DNA of 64,000 nt from Hoeflea prorocentri. GTDB lineage: Bacteria; Pseudomonadota; Alphaproteobacteria; Rhizobiales; Rhizobiaceae. The notes under the pieces were generated by a model, which was not told where the DNA came from, did not search any database, and worked only from the letters and a program-made list of their open reading frames with translations. Made by a program: the position numbers and the translations under genes. The stretch's first letter is position 1. Each line of letters begins with the position of its first letter. This document shows, one piece after another, positions 43,604 to 52,514 of this stretch. The DNA is taken from NCBI RefSeq assembly GCF_027944115.1, contig NZ_JAPJZI010000001.1, positions 992,001-1,056,000 on the forward strand, given 5' to 3'.

Positions 43604-43950
43604 CGGCCGCCTCCTGCCTCATCATCTGAGCAAACAAATGCTTCCAGGCGTTCCAGCGTGCCTTCCCAGAATGTACGGTGTTCTGCTATCCAGTCCTCAG
43701 CCTCCCGCAGTGTCTTTGTTTGCAAGTGAAACCGGTGCACGCGTCCGACGATTTCACGACGGACCATGCCGGCTGCTTCGAGCACCTTGAGATGTTTGGA
43801 GATGGTCGGCTGGGCGACGTTGAAGGGTGCGCGCAACTGGTTGGCCGACAGAGCGCCATCGTGGGCCAGCATGGAAATCATCTGACGTCTGGTGCCATCA
43901 CCGAGTGCGTGAAAGGCGCGATCAAGCGCCGCTTGATATTGAATAGCCAT
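43600..43950 (-). CDS. ArsR family transcriptional regulator, second module
   Basis: 116 residues: ALDRAFHALGDGTRRQMISM, LRAPFNVAQPTISKHLKVLE, EIVGRVHRFHLQTKTLREAE. No metal-binding cysteines. A palindrome ATAGCCA-TG-TGGCTAT covers the start codon, distinct in sequence from the operator of the first ArsR. It leads an operon with an SRPBCC and a DHFR-like protein. Confidence 0.9.
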   Translation of the reverse strand: MAIQYQAALDRAFHALGDGTRRQMISMLAHDGALSANQLRAPFNVAQPTISKHLKVLEAAGMVRREIVGRVHRFHLQTKTLREAEDWIAEHRTFWEGTLERLEAFVCSDDEAGGGR

Positions 43951-43958
43951 GTGGCTAT
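43943..43958. promoter_or_regulatory. Palindromic operator over the start of the second ArsR gene
   Basis: ATAGCCA (43,943-43,949), two-base spacer and TGGCTAT (43,952-43,958), a perfect seven-base inverted repeat typical of SRPBCC-linked ArsR regulators. Confidence 0.6.
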
Positions 43959-44109
43959 ATGATTGACTTTTTCCGGGATGTCAACGCCGGCCTGGAGATG
44001 ATCGCCGTCCTGCCGCAACGTGATCCATATCGCTGTGCTGCGAAACACTGTATTGTGCCGCAATGTCCGCAACCACCCAAGAAGGGAGCATTTTCGGGAT
44101 GAAAGAGAC

Positions 44110-44352
44110 ATGAATTCCGCGCGCATCAGTCTGACGGGGAAGGTCTTTGAGCAGGATTTTGCTCCGTGGATCCGCCGCCACTCCAGAAAGCTCGGTCTGG
44201 AGATCCTTAGGCTGTCAAGAGATCGCGATGCGCTGATTGTGGAAGCCTGTGGATCAGAGCCGATGCTGCAGGCTCTAGCCCTTGGTTGTGCGCTTGGACC
44301 GGAAAGTGTTCTGGTGGATAGGTTTGATATCGAAATCCGGAATTTGCAATAA
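44110..44352 (+). CDS. Degenerate acylphosphatase-like protein
   Basis: 80 residues from the ATG at 44,110 (the frame is open to 44,020). The pattern ISLTGKVFEQDFAPWIRRHS and then KLGLEILRLSRDRDALIVEA matches the length and alternation of the acylphosphatase fold, with GxV...F...W...A..LGL. The catalytic Arg of the loop is replaced by Ala (DFAPW in place of GFRYW) and the Asn after the helix is absent, so enzymatic activity is doubtful. A binding or regulatory role would be inferred. It lies alone between the ArsR module and the Rieske operon. Confidence 0.55.
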   Translation: MNSARISLTGKVFEQDFAPWIRRHSRKLGLEILRLSRDRDALIVEACGSEPMLQALALGCALGPESVLVDRFDIEIRNLQ

Positions 44353-44501
44353 TTTTATGCAATTAGACGGTTTTGTTGGCGTCAAAATAGGCATCTTGCC
44401 CTGTCAATAGCAGGGCCTGAGAAACATTGAGCAATTTAGTCAACGAACGTTGATTTGCCCGCAAAAATGATTCTAACCTGTGCTCACTTAGGAGTTTTGA
44501 G

Positions 44502-45104
44502 ATGGGTTGGATTGCGGGGGGCCTGTGTGCCGATGTTCCGCCGGGCACGGTGGTGCCGATCTGTGTCGATGGTGTAGACCTCGCAGTCTGGTGCTCGCAA
44601 AAGGGTACCTTCAGCGCCTGGGGCGACCGCTGCCCGCACCGCGGCATGAGATTGTCCCACGGCTTTGTGCGGGGTGAAACGCTGTCCTGCATTTACCATG
44701 GATGGCAGTATGACGAAGCGGGAAGCTGCGCCTACATTCCGGCACACCCGGCGCTGACTCCACCGAAAACGATCTGCGCCAAAAGCTATTTGTGCAGCGC
44801 TAAAGACGGCGTTATCTGGGTTTCGCTTACAGAGACAACAAAAGAGCCTCCAGATATCGGAAACCGGAAACCCGTTCGGTCTCTTCCATTCGATTGTTCG
44901 CCAGGCGATCTTGGCCGTCTGCTCAAGACCAACCTTCATCCTGTTATTGTTGTCGGCGGCAGTTCCGATCTGGCTTTGGCCGTCCAACCGGTCTCCGATC
45001 GTACATGCATGGTGCACGCCCTTGCTGCCGAGGGCCACGATCCAAAAGCCGTCTCCAGACAGCTTGAAGACATGAGGCGTGCGTTTGAGGAACAGGCGGC
45101 ATGA
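44502..45104 (+). CDS. Rieske 2Fe-2S protein (separate Rieske component of an oxygenase)
   Basis: 200 residues; AGGAG lies nine bases before the ATG at 44,502. A complete Rieske motif is present: C44-P-H46 in WGDRCPHRGMRLSHG and C63-x2-H66 in LSCIYHGWQYDEAGSC. No mononuclear iron motif follows; the ~80-residue C-terminus (SDLALAVQPVSDRTCMVHAL) is unrecognised. The next gene encodes an oxygenase catalytic domain lacking a Rieske cluster, with a four-base overlap, so the two probably form one split enzyme. A reductase is missing from the operon. In NdmD of Pseudomonas an extra Rieske domain serves NdmC in the same manner. Confidence 0.85.
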   Translation: MGWIAGGLCADVPPGTVVPICVDGVDLAVWCSQKGTFSAWGDRCPHRGMRLSHGFVRGETLSCIYHGWQYDEAGSCAYIPAHPALTPPKTICAKSYLCSAKDGVIWVSLTETTKEPPDIGNRKPVRSLPFDCSPGDLGRLLKTNLHPVIVVGGSSDLALAVQPVSDRTCMVHALAAEGHDPKAVSRQLEDMRRAFEEQAA

Positions 45105-45937
45105 CGGGAAACGCCGAGAACCACTGGTATCCCGTAGCCATGCTGTCGGGGCTCACCGAGGCGCGAGAAACGCTCTTGCTCGGCCGGCAGATAACCGTCG
45201 GGCCCGGTGAGGATGTAGCATGGGCCAAATCCGCGGACGGGTCGCCCATGCCGGTTGTCGAGCGATTTGGCCATTTGTGGACTTGCCCGGGAGAACCGCG
45301 CAAGGATCTTTTCTCGATACCAGAAGCAGATGCGCCCGGCAGGCGGCTTGTGGATGTCGGCTCGGTCAAGGTCCGCTGTTCGCCGCTGAGAGCTGTCGAG
45401 AACTTTCTCGACATAGCGCATTTTCCCTTCGTTCATACGGATATCCTCGGCGCAGAACCCCATACCGAGGTCGAGCGCTATGAGGTGGAGATTCAGGACG
45501 ACACGGATGAGGTCTGGGCCAAGAAGGTCAAGTTTCACCAGCCGCAGGCGGCAAAATCGGCAACAACCGGGATTATGACCGAATATATGTATCGGGTCCC
45601 CGAGCCGACATGCTCGGTACTCTACAAGACTTGCCCGCCGAGGCCCGGCGAATGGGACATCATCACTCTTTTTGTGCAACCGCTGACGGAGGAGTGGTGT
45701 GAGGTCTGGCCATGGATGGCCCTTTATGACGACGAGAGCACCATGTCGGAGATGGTGAGTTTCCAGCAGATGATCTTCTTGCAGGACAGGTCAATTCTTG
45801 AAAATCAGATCCCCAGGAAGCTGCCGCTGGACCCTGGTATGGAGGTTCCCACCCAGGCCGATATGACATCGGTGGCGTATCGCCGGTGGTTGAAAAAGAT
45901 AGGCTTTGGCTACGGCGCGCAATTGGTGGCCGCATGA
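45101..45937 (+). CDS. Rieske oxygenase catalytic subunit without a Rieske cluster (NdmC-like)
   Basis: 278 residues. The opening NHWYPVAMLSGLTEARETLL is as in Rieske oxygenases, but the Rieske CxH/CxxH pairs are gone; only a remnant GHLWTCPGEPRKDLFSIPE is left. The mononuclear iron site is intact: N101, D104, H107 and H112 in ENFLDIAHFPFVHTDILGAE, with E234 in DRSILENQIPRKLPLD as probable third ligand. The family is that of vanillate and N-methyl demethylases. With the separate Rieske protein upstream and a GST downstream the set resembles NdmC-NdmD-NdmE. Likely reaction: oxidative removal of a methyl group from a methylated purine, inferred from the neighbours. Confidence 0.85.
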   Translation: MTGNAENHWYPVAMLSGLTEARETLLLGRQITVGPGEDVAWAKSADGSPMPVVERFGHLWTCPGEPRKDLFSIPEADAPGRRLVDVGSVKVRCSPLRAVENFLDIAHFPFVHTDILGAEPHTEVERYEVEIQDDTDEVWAKKVKFHQPQAAKSATTGIMTEYMYRVPEPTCSVLYKTCPPRPGEWDIITLFVQPLTEEWCEVWPWMALYDDESTMSEMVSFQQMIFLQDRSILENQIPRKLPLDPGMEVPTQADMTSVAYRRWLKKIGFGYGAQLVAA

Positions 45938-46581
45938 TCCTCCATGACTATGTACTGAGTGCCAGTTGCTACAAGGTCCGGCTCATGGCCGCGCTGCTGG
46001 GGCAAAAGCTCACCTTAAAGGCGGTCAACTTTCACCCGGCGCGGGAACACAAATCGCCCGAGATGCTGGAGCTCAATCCAGCCGGCACGCTGCCTGTTCT
46101 GGTCGATGGCGACGTCATCCTGACCGACAGTGTGGAAATCCTGCGATATATGACACGTGGTGTTCCGCAATGGCATACGGACGATGAAAGCTGGTTCGGC
46201 TTCGCAGCCACGCTGAACGATACGTTGGGTCTGGCGCGGCTGCATGACATACTAGGGTATGAGGCCGATATCGAGGATGCCAGGAAACAGGGCGTCGCAT
46301 CGCTTCGTTTTCTTGAAGCTGCCCTGGCGGATCGGCGCTTTGACGGTGGCATGTTCCTCACCGGACCAGATCCGACGATCGCTGACATCGTCTGCTTTCC
46401 CAACACTGCGCTCGCTCCCGATGGCGGTGTAAGCCTTGACCTTTATCCGTCCATCCGCCTGTGGATGCGCGCCATTCGATCATTGCCCGGATTTATCGAG
46501 ATGCCCGGCATTCATCGGCTGCATGAACTCTCGCCGGTTCCGCAGGCTCAAATATCTGTATCCGAAAGTGTTCCGTCATGA
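45934..46581 (+). CDS. Glutathione S-transferase family protein (NdmE-like position)
   Basis: 215 residues from the ATG at 45,934, overlapping the oxygenase stop (ATGA). Thioredoxin-like N-terminal domain: LHDYVLSASCYKVRLMAALL, FHPAREHKSPEMLELNPAGT, LPVLVDGDVILTDSVEILRY. The C-terminal helical domain has LTGPDPTIADIVCFPN. In Pseudomonas NdmE is a GST homologue that acts as a scaffold for the N7-demethylase rather than as an enzyme. Position between oxygenase and deaminase suggests the same here. Confidence 0.85.
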   Translation: MILHDYVLSASCYKVRLMAALLGQKLTLKAVNFHPAREHKSPEMLELNPAGTLPVLVDGDVILTDSVEILRYMTRGVPQWHTDDESWFGFAATLNDTLGLARLHDILGYEADIEDARKQGVASLRFLEAALADRRFDGGMFLTGPDPTIADIVCFPNTALAPDGGVSLDLYPSIRLWMRAIRSLPGFIEMPGIHRLHELSPVPQAQISVSESVPS

Positions 46582-47960
46582 CTGCGCTGCTGCTTCGAAA
46601 GTGTGATGCGATCGTCACATCCGCGTTGGAGCCTGTGCGCATCGGTGAGGATATCCTGTGCGAAAATGGTGCTGTTTCCGCGATTGGGCCCGACCTCCAC
46701 ATTCCCGAAGGCGCGCAGGTGATCGATGGCGCCGGGCTCTTTGTCTATCCCGGACTCGTCAACACGCATCACCATTTTTTTCAATGTTTCGTGCGTAACA
46801 GGGCCGAACTCGACTGGACCCGTTACTCGGTCATCGAGTGGCTGGATCTGATCTATCCGATATTCTCGCGGCTGACCGAAGACTGCTTCTATCACAGTTC
46901 CATTGTCGCCATGGCCGAACTGATAAAACACGGATGCACAACGGCCTTTGACCATCAATATTGCTTTCCGCGCCATGCCGGCTCTCGCATTATCGACCGT
47001 CAATTCGAGGCGGCGGAGCTGCTGGGTATGCGTTTTCACGCCGGGCGCGGCGGCAACACGCTGCCCAAGTCAGAAGGCAGCACCATTCCGGATGAGATGC
47101 TGGAGAGTACCGACGCGTTCATTGCCGACTGTGAACGCGCGATTGACACGTTTCATGATCCTGCGCCGCTGTCGATGCGGCAGGTGGCTGTCGCGCCGTG
47201 CCAACCGGTCAATTGTTACCGGGAAACCTTCGAGCAATCGGTGCGGCTCGCCCGCGACAAGGGTGTTATGCTGCACACCCATGTGGGTGAGGGAGAAAGT
47301 CCGGTTATCGAGAAGGTTCATGGAATGCGGACCGTGGACTATTGCGAAAGCATCGGTTTCGCCGGGGCCGACACCTTCTACGCCCACTGCTGGGAACTGA
47401 GCCGTGACGAACTGGAAAAGCTCGCGGCCTCGGGCACGGGTGTGTCGCACTGCCCCGAACCGGTCTATCTGGTGGGTGCGGAGGTGACGGATGTGCCCGC
47501 GATGGACGCCCTTGGTGTGAGGCTGGGTCTGGGCTGTGACGGGGCTGCTTCCAACGACAATTCAAACCTCATGCACTGCATCCATTCCGGTTATATGTTG
47601 CAGTGCCTGGCAGCGGCGACACGCCAGGACCCGGTACCGGTTCCCGCCCGCTTCCTCGGCTACGCTACAGAAGGCGGCGCTTCGCTTCTCGGTCGCTCCG
47701 ACATTGGAGCCCTGCGACCAGGGATGGCCGCCGATCTCTTCGCCATTGATACCCGCAGGCTGGATTTTGTCGGAACACGGCACGATCCGATCAGCCTGCC
47801 TGCGAAGGTGGGCATGGGCGCGCCGGTTGATCTTACCGTGATCAATGGGCGGATCGTCTGGAAAGACGGCGCATTCCCGGATCTGGACGAAGGCGCGCTG
47901 TTCGCCGCCGCCGAAACCACGCTTCAAACTGTACTGCCCGATACAAAGCTTAGGAGATAA
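46578..47960 (+). CDS. 8-oxoguanine deaminase-like amidohydrolase
   Basis: 460 residues of the AtzA/TrzN/SsnA amidohydrolase class. Metal residues: H64-x-H66 in GLVNTHHHFFQCFVRNRAEL, then MLHTHVGEGESP, TFYAHCWELS and the Asp of LGCDGAASNDNSNLMH. The hydrophobic pocket (RYSVIEWLDLIYPIFSRLTE) is that of 8-oxoguanine deaminases, which convert 8-oxoguanine to urate. Hydroxy-s-triazine deaminases are close relatives. It starts within the GST gene's stop codon and is followed after three bases by the transporter genes, which argues for a purine substrate taken up from outside. Confidence 0.88.
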   Translation: MTALLLRKCDAIVTSALEPVRIGEDILCENGAVSAIGPDLHIPEGAQVIDGAGLFVYPGLVNTHHHFFQCFVRNRAELDWTRYSVIEWLDLIYPIFSRLTEDCFYHSSIVAMAELIKHGCTTAFDHQYCFPRHAGSRIIDRQFEAAELLGMRFHAGRGGNTLPKSEGSTIPDEMLESTDAFIADCERAIDTFHDPAPLSMRQVAVAPCQPVNCYRETFEQSVRLARDKGVMLHTHVGEGESPVIEKVHGMRTVDYCESIGFAGADTFYAHCWELSRDELEKLAASGTGVSHCPEPVYLVGAEVTDVPAMDALGVRLGLGCDGAASNDNSNLMHCIHSGYMLQCLAAATRQDPVPVPARFLGYATEGGASLLGRSDIGALRPGMAADLFAIDTRRLDFVGTRHDPISLPAKVGMGAPVDLTVINGRIVWKDGAFPDLDEGALFAAAETTLQTVLPDTKLRR

Positions 47961-47963
47961 GAC

Positions 47964-49058
47964 ATGCAGAACCAACTCAAGCGCCGCACGTTTCTGAAGA
48001 CGTCGCTGGCTGCCGCCGCGGCAACCACGGTACCCTTCAAAGCCCATGCGGCTGATGCATTGAAAATGGGTGTTGTTTTGCCATCCCCGGTAGCCGATGT
48101 CGGCTGGTCCCATACACTGATGGACGGAGTAAACACCGTCAAGGAAGCCTATGGCGACAAGATCGAGGTCACGGTTCTGGAAAATATCGCGGAAGGCCCT
48201 GACGCCGACCGTATCGCCAACGGGTTGGTGGGAGATGGCAATACCGTTCTTCTTCTGGGTTCCTTCGGCTACCAGAATGGCGGTATGCAAATCGCAAGGC
48301 GGCGTCCTGACGTGTCGATCATTCATGCCTCCGGCTTCATGACCGCCCCGAATTTTTCTCCCTTTACCGCCAAATACTGGCAAGGCACCTACCTGATGGG
48401 AATGGCTGCCGCCTCGCTGAGCAAAACCAAGAAGCTGGGTTGTGTGGCCGCCTTTGCGATCCCGGAGCTCATTACCTCGATCAACGCCTTCATGCTGGGC
48501 GCCAAATCGGTCGACCCGGACACTGAAGTCAGTGTCGTTTGGGTGAACTCCTGGTTCGATCCTGCTTCGGAACAGGAAGCCGCAAAGGCACTGATCAGCC
48601 AGGACGTGGATGTGATTTTCTCAAACGCGCAAGACACGCCATCGGTTATCTCCGTAGCCGAGGAGGCAGGGGTCTACGCATTCAATCTCAACTCGTCGAT
48701 GAAATCCTATGCGCCAAGCAAATATCTCGGCGTGGTGGGAACCGATTGGGGACCGCACTTCAAACGGCTTGTTGACGCCCACGTGGCCGGCAATTATCCG
48801 GGCGAAAACTTCTGGCTGGGTATGGAGGATGACATCGTCTATACGGCTGACTGGAACGCCGACATTCCCGCTGACGCCGTGGCGGCAATAGAGGCGCGGC
48901 AGAAGGAAATTCGCGACGGTTCCTTTGTGGTCTTCAAGGGCCCGCTTGTCGACCAGTCCGGAACCGAGCGTTTCGCCGAGGGTACAGCCATGTCGGATGG
49001 CGAAATTCTGGGTATGGATTGGCATGTGGCCGGCGTCACCACGCCTTTGCCTTCATGA
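47964..49058 (+). CDS. BMP family ABC transporter substrate-binding protein (purine/nucleoside type)
   Basis: 364 residues. The N-terminus KRRTFLKTSLAAAAATTVPF is a twin-arginine signal peptide ending near AHAAD. The mature part is a Bmp/PnrA-like receptor: LKMGVVLPSPVADVGWSHTL, ITVLENIAEGPDAD-like segment, VLLLGSFGYQNGGMQIARRR and YWQGTYLMGMAAASLSKTKK. Tat export implies a prefolded or cofactor-sensitive receptor. BMP systems import nucleosides or purines, and this fits the deaminase and oxygenase upstream. Confidence 0.92.
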   Translation: MQNQLKRRTFLKTSLAAAAATTVPFKAHAADALKMGVVLPSPVADVGWSHTLMDGVNTVKEAYGDKIEVTVLENIAEGPDADRIANGLVGDGNTVLLLGSFGYQNGGMQIARRRPDVSIIHASGFMTAPNFSPFTAKYWQGTYLMGMAAASLSKTKKLGCVAAFAIPELITSINAFMLGAKSVDPDTEVSVVWVNSWFDPASEQEAAKALISQDVDVIFSNAQDTPSVISVAEEAGVYAFNLNSSMKSYAPSKYLGVVGTDWGPHFKRLVDAHVAGNYPGENFWLGMEDDIVYTADWNADIPADAVAAIEARQKEIRDGSFVVFKGPLVDQSGTERFAEGTAMSDGEILGMDWHVAGVTTPLPS

Positions 49059-50554
49059 GCAAGCCTGCATTGCTGACGCTGACGGGTGTTTCCAAGCGTT
49101 ATGGCAAAATACAGGCCAACAGAAATATCGACCTCAGCGTAAAGCTGGGGTCTATTCATGCCGTTCTGGGTGAAAATGGTGCTGGCAAGTCCACGCTGAT
49201 GAAGCTCATTTACGGAATCGAGCAGCCCGACGAAGGCACAATTGCCTGGGAGGGCAAGCCGATTTCCCTGTCGCGTCCCTCCGAGGCGCAGGCGCTGGGT
49301 ATCGGAATGGTGTTCCAGCACTTTTCGCTCTTCGAGACGCTGAGTGTCGTGCAAAATGTTTCTCTGATGGTGCCGGGGCGATTGAACGAGCTGGCTGACC
49401 GGATCACCGAACTTGGCGAGCAATTCGGCTTGAGTGTCGATCCTCATGCCATGGTCCACACCATGTCCGTGGGTGAGCGGCAGCGCGTCGAGATCATCCG
49501 CTGCCTGCTCCTCAATCCCAAGGTGCTTATCCTTGATGAGCCGACCTCAGTCCTGCCGCCGCAAAGCGTGCGGATGCTTTTTGATACGCTGAGGCGGCTC
49601 CAGGCCGAGGGCATGGCGGTTCTTTTCATCTCTCACAAGCTGGAAGAGATACGTGAGCTCTGTGACGAAGCCACGATCCTGCGCCACGGCGAGGTTACGG
49701 GCAGGGTGGATCCGCGCGAGCACGATGCGCATTCCCTTGCAAAGATGATGATCGGTCGTGATATGCCGCATCTTTCACCCGGCACCCATGCCACGCCGGG
49801 CGAAGTCAGGCTGGTCCTGAACGACCTCAGCCACCCGCGGGCAACACGGTTCGGTACGTCGCTGGAGAAGATAAATCTGTCGCTGCGCAGTGGGGAAATC
49901 ATTGGCATTGCCGGGATTTCCGGCAACGGCCAGCAGGAGCTGGCCGCGCTTGTTTCCGGCGAGACCCGCGCCGGGGATGCCGCGATGATTGAAATCATGG
50001 GACGTCCGGTGGGCCACCTCGGACCGCTTCAACGCCGCAAGCTGGGCTTTGCGTTCGTTCCGGAAGAAAGACTGGGTCGCGGTTCGGTTCCTGAAATGAC
50101 GCTCTCCGACAACAGCCTGCTGACGGCCCATTCCCGCGGAATGCTGCGTGGCGGCTTCATTCGCCGCCAGATGGAGCGAGCCTTCACGCGCGACTGCATA
50201 AAGGCCTTTGACGTGCGCACGCCCGGCATCGACGCCGAAGCCGGAGCGCTCTCGGGCGGCAATCTGCAGAAATTTATCCTGGGGCGTGAGATCATGCTGG
50301 CGCCCGGCGTGATGCTGGTCGCACAGCCGACCTGGGGTGTTGATGTCGGGGCGGCGACGGCCATCCGTCTGAAGCTGCTTGAGATGAGGGATCAGGGTGC
50401 CGCGATCCTTGTTATTTCCGAGGAGCTGGAGGAGCTTTTCGAGATCTGTGACACGCTGCATGTGCTTCGTGCCGGTCATCTCTCACCGCCCTTGCCGGCG
50501 GCGGAGACCTCAGCCAGGGATGTTGGCGCATACATGATTGGAGCGGCGGCATGA
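49055..50554 (+). CDS. ABC transporter ATP-binding protein (double ATPase, purine/nucleoside importer)
   Basis: 499 residues from the ATG at 49,055, overlapping the binding protein's stop. Two ABC cassettes: the first has VLGENGAGKSTLMKLIYGIE, signature MSVGERQRVEIIRCLL and VLILDEPTSVLPPQ; the second has GISGNGQQELAALVSG, EERLGRG and signature LSGGNLQKFILGREI, with the degenerate Walker sites usual for BMP/rbs-type double ATPases. It energises the two permeases that follow. Confidence 0.93.
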   Translation: MSKPALLTLTGVSKRYGKIQANRNIDLSVKLGSIHAVLGENGAGKSTLMKLIYGIEQPDEGTIAWEGKPISLSRPSEAQALGIGMVFQHFSLFETLSVVQNVSLMVPGRLNELADRITELGEQFGLSVDPHAMVHTMSVGERQRVEIIRCLLLNPKVLILDEPTSVLPPQSVRMLFDTLRRLQAEGMAVLFISHKLEEIRELCDEATILRHGEVTGRVDPREHDAHSLAKMMIGRDMPHLSPGTHATPGEVRLVLNDLSHPRATRFGTSLEKINLSLRSGEIIGIAGISGNGQQELAALVSGETRAGDAAMIEIMGRPVGHLGPLQRRKLGFAFVPEERLGRGSVPEMTLSDNSLLTAHSRGMLRGGFIRRQMERAFTRDCIKAFDVRTPGIDAEAGALSGGNLQKFILGREIMLAPGVMLVAQPTWGVDVGAATAIRLKLLEMRDQGAAILVISEELEELFEICDTLHVLRAGHLSPPLPAAETSARDVGAYMIGAAA

Positions 50555-51621
50555 AAGTGCGTCTGGTCCGCCGAGACAGCGCGTCGCGCATGGCCATGCT
50601 GGCCGCGCCTGTACTTGCGCTGGTATTGACGTGTCTGACAAGCCTTATCCTCTTCGCCGCTTTGGGTAAGCCGGCCGGTGTTGCCCTTCACGCCTTGCTG
50701 CTGAAGCCCTTTTTGAGCTGGTACAGCTTTTCCGAGGTGTTGCTGAAAACGGCGCCTTTGCTCCTGATCGCCCAGGGTTTGGCCATCGGGTTCCGGGCAA
50801 ATGTCTTCAATATCGGCGCCGAGGGGCAGTTTGTGATCGGCGCCATTTGTGCGTCGGCCTTTCCTGTCTATTTCCCCAATGGCGATTTGCCCATGATGCT
50901 TCCCGCCATGATCATATGCGGGGCTTTGGGCGGTATGGCCTATGCTCTGATCGCGGCGGCACTGCGCACCCGTTTCGGGGCATCGGAGATCCTGGTGACG
51001 CTGATGCTCACCCTCATTGCGATACAGATTCTCAACTATCTTCTCCTCGGCCCCTGGAAGGACCCGCGCGGGTTCAATTTTCCACAGACGGTGATGTTCC
51101 CCTTCAATGCGCTGTTGCCAATTCTCATAGAGGGCACGCGAACGAATATCTCACTGATCTTCGCACTCGTCGCGAGCGTGTTTACCTATCTGATGATGCA
51201 ACATCATTTCGGCGGATATCAGCTGCGTACCGCCGGCCTCGCGCCCAAGGCGGCCCTTTATGCGGGTTTCAGCGCTCCGCGTCTGATCTGGATCAGCCTT
51301 GCTTTTGGCGGGCTGGCGGCCGGCATCGCGGGTGCCAGCGAAGTCGCCGGCCCACTCGGCCAGTTGCAGCGCTCGGTTGCCACCGGTTACGGCTTTGCGG
51401 CGATTATCGTGGCCTATCTGGGCGGGTTGAACCCGATCGGCATCGTGATCTCCAGCTTCATCATATCGGCGCTCTATATCGGCGGTGACAGCGCTACTGT
51501 TTCCGCCGGTCTGCCGGTAGCAGCGGTGGAGGTCTTCCAGGGCATGCTCCTGGGTTTTTATCTGCTCACCTTCACGCTGATCCGTTACCGGATAGAGTTT
51601 GACCGGAGGATTGCGGCATGA
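50551..51621 (+). CDS. ABC transporter permease (purine/nucleoside importer), first subunit
   Basis: 356 residues, about nine or ten membrane segments (LAAPVLALVLTCLTSLILFA, LLIAQGLAIGFRANVFNIGA and others). The segment GFRANVFNIGAEGQFVIGAI is characteristic of BPD_transp_2 permeases of nucleoside systems (YufP type). It overlaps the ATPase gene and the next permease gene by four bases each. Confidence 0.93.
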   Translation: MKVRLVRRDSASRMAMLAAPVLALVLTCLTSLILFAALGKPAGVALHALLLKPFLSWYSFSEVLLKTAPLLLIAQGLAIGFRANVFNIGAEGQFVIGAICASAFPVYFPNGDLPMMLPAMIICGALGGMAYALIAAALRTRFGASEILVTLMLTLIAIQILNYLLLGPWKDPRGFNFPQTVMFPFNALLPILIEGTRTNISLIFALVASVFTYLMMQHHFGGYQLRTAGLAPKAALYAGFSAPRLIWISLAFGGLAAGIAGASEVAGPLGQLQRSVATGYGFAAIIVAYLGGLNPIGIVISSFIISALYIGGDSATVSAGLPVAAVEVFQGMLLGFYLLTFTLIRYRIEFDRRIAA

Positions 51622-52496
51622 GCGGGCTTGAATTCCTTCTGGCCGGAACACTGGCCGCCGCACTGCCGATGCTTCTTGCAGCGTTGGGCGAAATGGTTGT
51701 TGAAAAAACCGGCCTTTTGAACCTCGGTCTTGAGGGGATGATGGCGTTGGGGGCCGCGATCGCCTTCATCTGTGTTTATCACAGCGGTTCACATGGTCTG
51801 GGATTTCTGGCGGCCGCATTCGCGGGTGCTTTGCTATCCATGCTGTTTGCTATTCTGGTTATCGGTGTGCGCGCCAATGCCGTCGCGACGGGACTGGCGG
51901 TCGGGGTTCTGGGGCTGGGCCTGTCGGCGCTGTTCGGCAAGTCCTACGAAAGCCTGACGGTTGATGGACTTCCGGAAATCGGTCTGCCGGTTCTCTCCCA
52001 GATCCCGCTCGTCGGTCCCACCCTTTTTACCCAGGACATCGTGGTCTGGCTGACGATCCTCGGCACGGTTGGTCTTTGGTATGTGCTCAACCGCACGAAA
52101 CTGGGCCTGATCATCTCTGCCGTTGGGGAAAACGCTGAAGCCGCGCGGGCTATTGGTTATCAGGTTGGCGCTATTCGTTGCGCGGCCGTCGGTTTTGGCG
52201 GCGCTCTTTGCGGTCTGGCCGGGGCCTATGCCTCGACGGTCTACACGCCGCTTTGGGCTGACGGGATGATTGCCGGCCGCGGGTGGATCGCGCTTGCACT
52301 GGTTGTCTTCGGAACATGGAAGACCGGTCGCGTGGTTTTCGGCGCGCTGTTGTTCGGCCTTTTGTCGCTGGGAGAACTGACCGCGCAGGCTGTCGGGGTC
52401 GGTCTTCCGTCCCAGCTCCTGTCCAGCCTCCCATATATCGTGACAATCTTGATGCTGACCGTGATCTCAAGCCGAGGCCTGAAATCCAGGACATAG
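51618..52496 (+). CDS. ABC transporter permease (purine/nucleoside importer), second subunit
   Basis: 292 residues with about eight membrane segments. The BPD_transp_2 motif EKTGLLNLGLEGMMALGAAI and the region VGFGGALCGLAGAYASTVYT, WIALALVVFGTWKTGRVVFG match the YufQ-type partner. Last gene of the operon that begins with the Rieske protein. It converges with the ABC-F gene, 18 bases apart; no strong terminator lies between them. Confidence 0.93.
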   Translation: MSGLEFLLAGTLAAALPMLLAALGEMVVEKTGLLNLGLEGMMALGAAIAFICVYHSGSHGLGFLAAAFAGALLSMLFAILVIGVRANAVATGLAVGVLGLGLSALFGKSYESLTVDGLPEIGLPVLSQIPLVGPTLFTQDIVVWLTILGTVGLWYVLNRTKLGLIISAVGENAEAARAIGYQVGAIRCAAVGFGGALCGLAGAYASTVYTPLWADGMIAGRGWIALALVVFGTWKTGRVVFGALLFGLLSLGELTAQAVGVGLPSQLLSSLPYIVTILMLTVISSRGLKSRT

Positions 52497-52514
52497 GCAG
52501 TCTTGCGCGTATCT

